This document shows positions 57,812 through 64,000 of a DNA stretch of 64,000 bases, piece after piece (the stretch's first letter is position 1; each line of letters starts with the position of its first letter). Source of the stretch: Asterella californica (taxonomy: Eukaryota > Streptophyta > Marchantiopsida > Marchantiales > Aytoniaceae). Both the position numbers and the translations under genes were made by a program. The notes beneath the pieces were generated by a model, which was not told the origin of the DNA, searched no databases, and saw only the letters and a program-made list of their open reading frames with translations. The stretch is from contig JAYKYS010000016.1 of assembly GCA_036924285.1 (NCBI GenBank), forward strand, positions 6,076,001 through 6,140,000, in the 5' to 3' direction.

Positions 57812-60800
57812 ATGGACGAGATCTATGGGGCCACGAAGGGGCCTCGACGTTACTCGGGTACAGTTGGTACCATTGAGCTGGATGACTTCATCCAGGAGTT
57901 CGACAGTTGGTGCGATCTGCAGCAGATGCGGAACCCACAGCTGTTTACACCCTTCATGGCGTGGAAGGGTTTGTTCCAGCACTTGGAGGGACCGCCGATG
58001 GACGATTATCATGAGTTCAGGCGAGATTACAGTGTTGAGATCGAGTTGTGGAGACAACATTGGTCTCCCAACTACGTTTCTATCACTACTGGCGCAGTTT
58101 CGGGAGGCGTAGCACCTGCGAGTTCGGGTGCCAGTAGCAGTGGTGCAGCCACAGGTGGTGGAGTACCTACTACCGGTGCATCCACAAGTAGTGGAGCAGG
58201 TGGTAGTGTGAGCGGGATACCACCAGGGTTTAACCCTGTGGTTCAGTTCTTCCAATGTTTGAGGAAGAACTATCAGGGTGTGCGGACCGACAAGTTGAGG
58301 AGTCTGCAGGAGTTCCAGCGGAAGACTGGAGAGAGCCTACGCGAGGCGTTTACTCGCATGAGGCGGTTGATCAGCGTTACGCAAGGGGTGACGGAAGCAC
58401 AGGCAGTCCAGTTCTGGTATGGGATACTAGACCGGGAGCTGCGTAGGAGAGTTAGAGATGCTACTCTTCTTAGAGATACCGCTCCGACGTTGGCGGTTGT
58501 CTTTAGTCTGGCTGAGCGGATTGAGCTCAACATGGTGGAGGAGAGGGTGGTGGTTGCTGGGTTCAGCAAGGGGACACCACATGGAGCGATCACCTCTTCT
58601 CGAGGATCACAGGCTACGCAACAGCGTGGTGGTGGTGGTGGTGGTGGTAAGGATCGTGCAGAGCAGTCACGATCGCAGGGAGGTGTAGGAGGATCTGGTG
58701 GGCAAAAGCCCATGCCGTCCTTCTCTAGTCAGCAGCAAGCGGGTCCTTGCTGGACGTGTGATGGTCCTCATCAGCAGAGGGACTGTCCACAGAGGAGAGG
58801 TTATGAGACGTCAGGGACATCAGGGACGTCTCAAGCAGTACCTAGGCAATGTGAGCATTGCGGACGACCTGGTCACAGTAGTGACCGTTGTTTTGATCTC
58901 CATCCCGAGTTGCGGCAAGGGAAGGCTGATCGTGGACGAGGCGGAGGAGCTCAGGGAGGCCGTGGTGGTCGAGCTGGAGGTAGAGGTCCAGCACCTGGGA
59001 GAGGACCGGTCGGTCCACCGCCTGCTACGACGTCAGAAGCAGGTATGGCTGCTCGGATTGAGCAATTGGAGCAGAGGATAGCTAGTATGGCTATGGCTCA
59101 GCGGAGATCAGGTGGAACAGAGGCTTCCACGTCTTATGGAGGAGAAGGAGGTGACTTCGACTTCATGGCTGGTGTGGCGCAGATTGAGGCATCTGCAGCA
59201 GTGACTAGAGGTGCAGTACGTGCCTCTGAGCCACGAGGTGCGTCAGTGGAGTTGGATCCACAACGCGGGGAGGCTGGTAGACAAGCCAGGCTTCCCCAGT
59301 CGTTCACGTTATCGGAGGCGTTGAGGACCACATCTATTGTTCCTAAACGACCTACCGATGGTGCAGTAGAGTTGGAGGCATCGACATCCAGGAGTGGGTG
59401 TGATGTGAGTCCACCTTCGACGTCTGTGGATGCGACGTCGAACTCGATGTTGAGGGCGGCTACAGCAGTTTTGCGAGTCCCACTATTCTCAGCCACGGAT
59501 ATGAGGGCATTGAGAGTCAACTTGGCTCCAGTGTTCCAGTTGGCGGCCACGCTCAGTGAGAGCGAGGATGTAGTTACCTCTAGTGCTGAAGTAGTTCAGC
59601 GAGAGGCGGTAGACGTGTCCATGGAGTCGAGGATCAGGACAGCTACCAGTGGTACTTGGCAAGCGGCGGCTGCTAGGTTAGATGAGTTACCAGCTAGACC
59701 GGCGATTGACCGTGCTAGTTTGGCATCAGGTGTGGTGTTGTTGGACAACAGAAGTGGTATCTTCTGTTTGGTGGCACCTTCAGGGAAAGTGTATCGACCC
59801 CAGAAGGTCTTGTTAGACTCTGGAGCCCAACCGTTGATGTTGGGAAAGGCGGCGTGTATTGGTTTGGGTCTGAAGAAGTCCGAGATAGAGAGATGTCCAT
59901 TCCAGTTGCAGACATCTCTAGGGGGATCAGGAGGTACGGCTCTACACATGACACGGGAGATGTTGACGGTGAGAGTTCGGCCAGATCACCCCACGGATGG
60001 CTCTATGGTGAAGGCCAAGGCCATTGTTACAACCGCAGAGTCTTATGATGTATTGGTGGGAGGTGCTGTGTTGTACCCTATGGGGTTCGTGATTGACTAT
60101 TGGGCAGAGACAACATCTTACAGACCAGGTTGGCAGTCTGGTGAGGGACGAGTGAGCCGCTTACCAGTGCGGTTCAGTGCTAGAGTTGGGACGACGGAGC
60201 CTACACCAGGAACGATGGCATCCGTTGCAGGGTTCAGTTCGATCATCACTTGGCCGGACGAGTTGTTGGAGGGTAATGCCCATGCGGAGGATACTCCGAT
60301 CTATGAGGAGGTGGAGGACATGCCTAGCATGTCTACGTTAATACCATCTGCCTTGGATGTGCCACTCTGGAGTTCGAGTGGAGAGTTGCAGCAGTATGCT
60401 GATCAGTTGGTGCAGCAGGCTTGGAGTGAAGCTTTTGTACCACCAGTAGAGGAACAAAGGGTTGTTCCTGCTACTCACCCTGTGATCTTATCACCGTTGG
60501 ATACGACTCCCATTGTGTGGCAGTATCCAGAGGAAGGTGTATGTGTGCTGGAGCTGTTTGGAGGGATCAGCACAGGTTTGGCTGCGGTATTGCAGACAGG
60601 TATACAAGTACAGCGATACTTGTATGTGGAGAGAGATGAGATTGCGAGACGCATCTCATTGCGACATGTGGCACGTTTGGTGCAGAGATATCCTGAGTTG
60701 TTGCCCATAGCAGCTGTTAGAGGATACCAGCAAGCATTACCGTCGGATATTTCGCTGCTGGGGGCGCAGGATCTTACGTTTGTGGGCACCATTCACTTGG

Positions 60801-61738
60801 TGATAGCCGGATGGCCATGTCAAGGTCACACGCGTGCAGGGAGAGGTCAGGGTTTACATGACCCGCGATCTAGGATGTTCTGGGAGATGTTACGGATCTT
60901 ACGACATCTCCAGATGCATCAGATGGATTCTCCAGCGTACATCTTGGAGAACGTTCCTTTGTTGGGTGATGCTCGTACACAGATGATGGCGAGTGTGCAC
61001 CAAGTGCGGTCTTGGATTGGACCAGCAGTGTTGTTGGATGCAGCGAGAGTAGGATCTCGTGCACATCGTCCACGGTTGTGGTGGACGAACTTGTTACCGA
61101 GAGAGGTGCTTAAGCGAGCACACGATGGAGTGAGACGACCAGCACATCTCACTGTTGATAGCATCTTGGATGCAGGACGACGATCTCAAGTAGTGAGAGT
61201 CGTCGATAGGTCACCCATGGTAGTGGTGAACCTAGTGGGACGGCCCATGGTAGCGTTACCCACATTGGTAAGCTTTCCAGCGTCACATGCTTACAGAGAT
61301 GGAGGACCTGGGCTTGTGTGGGATGCTCAATTACGGCAGTTGGTGGAGCCCAATGTCGATGAGAGAGAGCGAGCGATGGGTTTCACTACGGGTACGACGA
61401 CAGTAGCTTCGGTGTCGGAGGCTTCGCGTCGTCAAGTATTGGGTCAAGCAATGGACTTGAATTGCTTGACATGGATTGTTAGCCTTGGATTGGCTGAGCA
61501 GCGTCGGATGCGATCGACGGGTGTTACTGCTCGAGCACTCTTGAGCTCTTTGCCTACCGGGTCGGTGGAGGCAAAGGCTGGGGGCGAGGCACGTGGAGTT
61601 CGTCATCCTTGGACATCATGGGATGTCATAGGAGAGAGTGTGGAGTTTGCAGCTAGAACTGCAGAAGTTTTACACACAGTAGCGGTGGAGGTTGTTGGTG
61701 GTGAGCAGAAGGAAACTGCTCCAGAGGCTGCAAGATAG
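57812..61738 (+). CDS. Gag-protease-C5 methyltransferase polyprotein
   Basis: The frame is open from 57587; the first ATG is 57812 (MDEIYGATKG), giving 1,308 residues to UAG. In nucleotide positions: Gag capsid-like region (58.0-58.5 kb, FQEFQRKTGESLREAFTRM-type); zinc knuckles CX2CX3HX4C at 58748-58786 and canonical CX2CX4HX4C at 58850-58891, amid Gly/Arg-rich RNA-binding sequence; protease LLDSGAQ with the catalytic Asp at 59816; then a methyltransferase with motif I LELFGGISTG (60545), the motif IV Pro-Cys GWPCQGHTRAG (catalytic Cys 60818-60820), ENV motif VI (60947), RAHRPRLWW motif VIII (about 61060) and MGF...RRQVLGQAM motifs IX/X (about 61380-61450). The motif order is unpermuted, unlike plant DRM enzymes, and the sequence resembles DNMT3. 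It would methylate DNA cytosines, perhaps the element's own copy DNA. Confidence 0.9.
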   Translation: MDEIYGATKGPRRYSGTVGTIELDDFIQEFDSWCDLQQMRNPQLFTPFMAWKGLFQHLEGPPMDDYHEFRRDYSVEIELWRQHWSPNYVSITTGAVSGGVAPASSGASSSGAATGGGVPTTGASTSSGAGGSVSGIPPGFNPVVQFFQCLRKNYQGVRTDKLRSLQEFQRKTGESLREAFTRMRRLISVTQGVTEAQAVQFWYGILDRELRRRVRDATLLRDTAPTLAVVFSLAERIELNMVEERVVVAGFSKGTPHGAITSSRGSQATQQRGGGGGGGKDRAEQSRSQGGVGGSGGQKPMPSFSSQQQAGPCWTCDGPHQQRDCPQRRGYETSGTSGTSQAVPRQCEHCGRPGHSSDRCFDLHPELRQGKADRGRGGGAQGGRGGRAGGRGPAPGRGPVGPPPATTSEAGMAARIEQLEQRIASMAMAQRRSGGTEASTSYGGEGGDFDFMAGVAQIEASAAVTRGAVRASEPRGASVELDPQRGEAGRQARLPQSFTLSEALRTTSIVPKRPTDGAVELEASTSRSGCDVSPPSTSVDATSNSMLRAATAVLRVPLFSATDMRALRVNLAPVFQLAATLSESEDVVTSSAEVVQREAVDVSMESRIRTATSGTWQAAAARLDELPARPAIDRASLASGVVLLDNRSGIFCLVAPSGKVYRPQKVLLDSGAQPLMLGKAACIGLGLKKSEIERCPFQLQTSLGGSGGTALHMTREMLTVRVRPDHPTDGSMVKAKAIVTTAESYDVLVGGAVLYPMGFVIDYWAETTSYRPGWQSGEGRVSRLPVRFSARVGTTEPTPGTMASVAGFSSIITWPDELLEGNAHAEDTPIYEEVEDMPSMSTLIPSALDVPLWSSSGELQQYADQLVQQAWSEAFVPPVEEQRVVPATHPVILSPLDTTPIVWQYPEEGVCVLELFGGISTGLAAVLQTGIQVQRYLYVERDEIARRISLRHVARLVQRYPELLPIAAVRGYQQALPSDISLLGAQDLTFVGTIHLVIAGWPCQGHTRAGRGQGLHDPRSRMFWEMLRILRHLQMHQMDSPAYILENVPLLGDARTQMMASVHQVRSWIGPAVLLDAARVGSRAHRPRLWWTNLLPREVLKRAHDGVRRPAHLTVDSILDAGRRSQVVRVVDRSPMVVVNLVGRPMVALPTLVSFPASHAYRDGGPGLVWDAQLRQLVEPNVDERERAMGFTTGTTTVASVSEASRRQVLGQAMDLNCLTWIVSLGLAEQRRMRSTGVTARALLSSLPTGSVEAKAGGEARGVRHPWTSWDVIGESVEFAARTAEVLHTVAVEVVGGEQKETAPEAAR

Positions 61739-61744
61739 CAGTCA
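61736..61744 (+). promoter_or_regulatory. Putative UAG readthrough signal
   Basis: UAG CAG UCA fits the UAG-CAR-YYA context that drives stop-codon readthrough in tobamovirus-type plant systems. The downstream RT frame is in the same phase and open right after the stop, with no other start signal needed. An ordinary nonsense mutation is the alternative. Confidence 0.5.
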
Positions 61745-63601
61745 ACGACTTCGTCTTCTACCTCTAGCATGGTGACAGAGGATACTTGGGAGCCGGAGAT
61801 CGGACCCAAGCTTATAGGAGAGGAGAGACGAAGAGTCCAAAGATTCCTGAAGAGCTACGGGAATTGTTTTGCCTTCAGTATGAAGGATTTGGGTACCTTG
61901 AAGGGACCTGGTATACGGATCGACTTGGCTAATGACACGCCAATCTTTCGACGTCCTTACAGATACAGTGACATGGAGAGAGCCTTGATCCAGAGTCGGA
62001 CTCAAGACTTATTGGAGGCTGGGTTGGTGGAGATGTCGCATGGAGAGTATGCATCTGTCACAGTTATGCCAGCCAAGAAGGATATGTATGGCAACTACAC
62101 GGATAGGCGGATGTGTGGAGACTACCGTCTTATCAATCGGCAGACGAAGTCCGATAAGTATGCCATGCCGACACCTGAGGAGATCTTTGATGCAGTGGGG
62201 CATGTGAAGGTCTTCAGTACTTTGGATCTTCGAGCAGGGTATCATCAGTTGCCAGTGAGAGAAGAAGATAAGTCCAAGACAGCATTTTGGGAAATTGACT
62301 CTCACGGCAAGGATTGTTTGTATCAGTGGCGGTTCTTACCATTTGGGTTGAAGAACGCCCCTGCTGAGTTCCAAAGGGTGATGGACAGAATCCTAGCAGG
62401 ATTGGATTTTGTCAGATGTTATATTGACGACATCTTAGTCTATAGTGCTACAGTGGAGGAGCACGAGAGACACTTACGGGATGTGTTTGAGCGGTTGAGA
62501 GCTCATGGGTTGAAGTTACACCCTGGGAAGTGTAAGTTCTTTCAGGAGTTGGTAGAGTATCTGGGCCACACCATCTATCCAAGTGGATTGGGTGTTCAAC
62601 AGACAAAGGTTGAGGCTATTGCACGTATCCCACGCCCCACAGATGTGAGTCGAGTTCGAGTATTTGTTGGTTTGATGAACTTCTATCGTCGATACGTGAA
62701 AGGGTTTAGTGCAATTGCGAAGCCGTTGACCAAGCTGATGAAGGTGGACCAGGAGTGGCAGTGGGGAGATGAGCAGGAGCGAGCTTTTGTAGAGCTCAAG
62801 GATAGGTTGACATCTGCTCCCATCTTGAGGAGACCCGTTAGGGGGCGTCCTTTCCAACTGCACACCGATTGGAGTATGTTGGGACTTGGAGCAGTGCTGA
62901 CTCAGCATGATGATGAGAAAAAGGAGTTCGTGGTGGCGTATGCCAGTCGCTCCAATAATTCAGCGGAGGCGAGGTATAGTTCGTATGAGGGAGAGTGTTT
63001 GGCGGCAGTGTGGGCTGTTGCACACTTTCGATGTTATCTGTTTGGGAACCCCTTTACTCTCATCACTGATCACCAACCGCTCAAGTGGTTGATGGAGTCT
63101 GATAAGCTTATAGGGAAGCTTGCACGATGGGCTCTGATCTTACAGGAGTATGACTTCCAGGTAGTACATAGACCTGGAGTTGCAAACCTAGATGCCGATG
63201 GGTTGAGTCGCATCCCGTGCACGAGTCAGCAGGATCAGACTGGGGCTCGATGGCATGACGAGGTTGATGAGGAGATAGTGCCAGGGTGGCATGCATCTGC
63301 CTTTCTTTGTGTGTTGACCATGAACTCTAGTATGGAGGGCCAAGTCATATCTTTCTCTGATCAGAGAGTAGATGACGAGTCTCCAGATCCTGAGGGTGGA
63401 GATGGTGTTCCAGATCAGCGGGATATCCATGATGATGTGACCGTGATGGAGTATCTACGCACTGGTGTGATAGTAGGCACAGTAAGTGCCAAGGAGCGAG
63501 ATCGTGTTCTTCAACGAGCGAAGAGATTTCGACGAGAAGGACGACATGTACTTCGAGTGTGGGGTGATGGAAGGGTACGAATAGTGCCACATCCATCCTA
63601 G
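61739..63601 (+). CDS. Reverse transcriptase-RNase H (pol, same frame after UAG)
   Basis: Reverse transcribes the element's RNA. The frame is in phase with the upstream ORF; 61769 is the first ATG (610 residues). From that ATG: an N-terminal linker; RT with MPAKKD, DYRLIN, FSTLDLRAGYHQ, and the catalytic YIDD at residues 218-221 (nt 62420-62431); GLKLHPGKCKFF and YLGH; then RNase H with TDWS (Asp 367), GEC, and TDHQPL (Asp 434), and a tether ending near DADGLSRIP. These are typical Ty3/gypsy lengths and motifs. It ends at UAG 63599-63601, which lies in a place where related elements continue into integrase. The sequence after this UAG (AGG GCA) lacks the readthrough context, so it is probably a C-to-T nonsense mutation. 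Confidence 0.9.
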   Translation, partial: QSTTSSSTSSMVTEDTWEPEIGPKLIGEERRRVQRFLKSYGNCFAFSMKDLGTLKGPGIRIDLANDTPIFRRPYRYSDMERALIQSRTQDLLEAGLVEMSHGEYASVTVMPAKKDMYGNYTDRRMCGDYRLINRQTKSDKYAMPTPEEIFDAVGHVKVFSTLDLRAGYHQLPVREEDKSKTAFWEIDSHGKDCLYQWRFLPFGLKNAPAEFQRVMDRILAGLDFVRCYIDDILVYSATVEEHERHLRDVFERLRAHGLKLHPGKCKFFQELVEYLGHTIYPSGLGVQQTKVEAIARIPRPTDVSRVRVFVGLMNFYRRYVKGFSAIAKPLTKLMKVDQEWQWGDEQERAFVELKDRLTSAPILRRPVRGRPFQLHTDWSMLGLGAVLTQHDDEKKEFVVAYASRSNNSAEARYSSYEGECLAAVWAVAHFRCYLFGNPFTLITDHQPLKWLMESDKLIGKLARWALILQEYDFQVVHRPGVANLDADGLSRIPCTSQQDQTGARWHDEVDEEIVPGWHASAFLCVLTMNSSMEGQVISFSDQRVDDESPDPEGGDGVPDQRDIHDDVTVMEYLRTGVIVGTVSAKERDRVLQRAKRFRREGRHVLRVWGDGRVRIVPHPS

Positions 63602-64000
63602 AGGGCACAGTTAGTACGACATGCCCATGAGGAGTTGGGACATTTTGGGTGAAGCGTACACATAGCTTACTCCAAGGACAGTATTGGTGGCGTGGTATGC
63701 ACATCGATGTGCAACAGTTTGTCGCACGATGTGTGGTTTGTGATCGAGTACGAGCATCGTTTAATGCTCCTACTCCACAGTTACACCCCTTACCGATTAT
63801 GGGGTTGGGTTACCGTTGGAGTTTGGATTTTGCGGGACCCTTACCGTTGATCGTACGTCACCACCGGTATGTGTTGGTGATGGTGGAGCACTTCTCCAAG
63901 TGGATTGAGTTGGTGGCATTACCAGACAAGACGGTGAAGAGAGGATTGCGCAAGTATGGCTTGCAGAAGGGCCACTTGGGAGACTGGGATGTGCAGTTAC
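63602..64000 (+). pseudogene. Integrase, disabled (continues beyond window)
   Basis: Reading continues after the stop as RAQLVRHAHEELGHFG, the start of the zinc-binding HHCC domain, then hits a UGA where one base is missing in a G-run (about 63649). In the next frame the domain resumes (LLQGQYWWRGM, CVVCDRV) and reaches the core with WSLDFAGPLPL (first catalytic Asp near 63827). After KWIELVALPDKT it jumps directly to VKRGLRKYGLQKGHLGDWD, which in related integrases lies well past the second Asp and the Glu of the DDE triad. The triad's last two residues are therefore deleted. This copy cannot integrate by its own integrase. Confidence 0.8.

Larger units (their letters stand above)
55650..64000 (+). 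mobile_element. Ty3/gypsy retrotransposon encoding a C5 DNA methyltransferase (right end outside window)
   Basis: Order on the plus strand: a possible 5' LTR starting TGTCACGTCAG at about 55652, a long GC-richer untranslated leader, Gag with two zinc knuckles, protease, C5 cytosine methyltransferase, UAG, RT, RNase H, then a broken integrase that runs to the window edge. No 3' LTR is seen, so the LTR ends are unproven; TG...GTGCA at about 55652-55961 is one candidate for the LTR but no good primer-binding site follows it. Composition shifts sharply from the AT-rich left flank to GC-richer DNA at about 55650, which supports the boundary. Host retrotransposons of this class normally lack the methyltransferase. 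Confidence 0.88.

Noticed and set aside
63599..63601. UAG before integrase as a second programmed readthrough site
   Set aside because: The following bases (AGGGCA) do not fit CARYYA, the frame is broken again 45 bases later, and a single C-to-T change from CAG explains it.

Overview
The window looks like nuclear DNA from a plant-lineage (streptophyte) eukaryote with a repeat-rich genome. The evidence is a seven-exon chloroplast fibrillin/PAP gene, a spliced PEBP-family gene, GT-AG introns of a few hundred bases, and dense plant-type mobile elements (Ty3/gypsy, Ty1/copia, a LINE with a restriction-like endonuclease, PIF/Harbinger, MULE-type elements, tRNA-derived SINEs). An unpermuted DNMT3-like methyltransferase inside a retrotransposon would suit an early-diverging lineage (bryophyte or charophyte). 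The species cannot be fixed from the sequence.

Layout. 1-9.6 kb: two nearly identical ~4.57-kb direct copies (1-4576 and 4988-9560), each holding AT-rich hairpin repeats, a decayed gypsy RNase H/integrase relic, an LTR-like block with a TATA box, a protease-region relic of a second gypsy family, and a tRNA-derived SINE candidate. 9.6-12.9 kb: repeats, ending in stacked 3' ends of a LINE family, one inserted inside another with a 14-bp target-site duplication. 13.2-16.0 kb: intact fibrillin gene. 16.2-21 kb: a 166-bp tandem duplication and unidentified coding-like DNA. 21.0-22.35 kb: 5' part of a decayed LINE. 25-34 kb: tandem repeats, a 579-bp MULE-like element with a 9-bp target-site duplication, and a decayed copia element. 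36-38.1 kb: PIF/Harbinger transposase relic plus a MYB/SANT-like ORF. 39.16-42.85 kb: a full-length LINE with an open 1,002-codon ORF and 12-bp target-site duplication. 44-49 kb: transposon relics and SINE candidates. 48.99-50.26 kb: a 1.27-kb MULE-like element with a 10-bp target-site duplication and possible captured exons. 50.8-53.2 kb: PEBP gene with a predicted signal peptide. 55.65-64.0 kb: a Ty3/gypsy retrotransposon running off the right edge.

The most remarkable object is that last element. Its first ORF (Gag, protease) continues into a complete-looking C5 cytosine DNA methyltransferase domain with motifs I, IV, VI, VIII and IX/X in DNMT3 order. The ORF ends at a UAG followed by CAG UCA, which fits the plant-virus readthrough context UAG-CAR-YYA. 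The RT/RNase H ORF continues in the same frame. The integrase downstream is broken by a stop, a 1-base frameshift and an apparent deletion over the second and third catalytic acidic residues. The element could thus make a Gag-protease-methyltransferase protein and, by readthrough, RT, but this copy should not make a working integrase. Relics of a related element in the left repeats match it over the protease region only, with homology stopping just before the methyltransferase segment.
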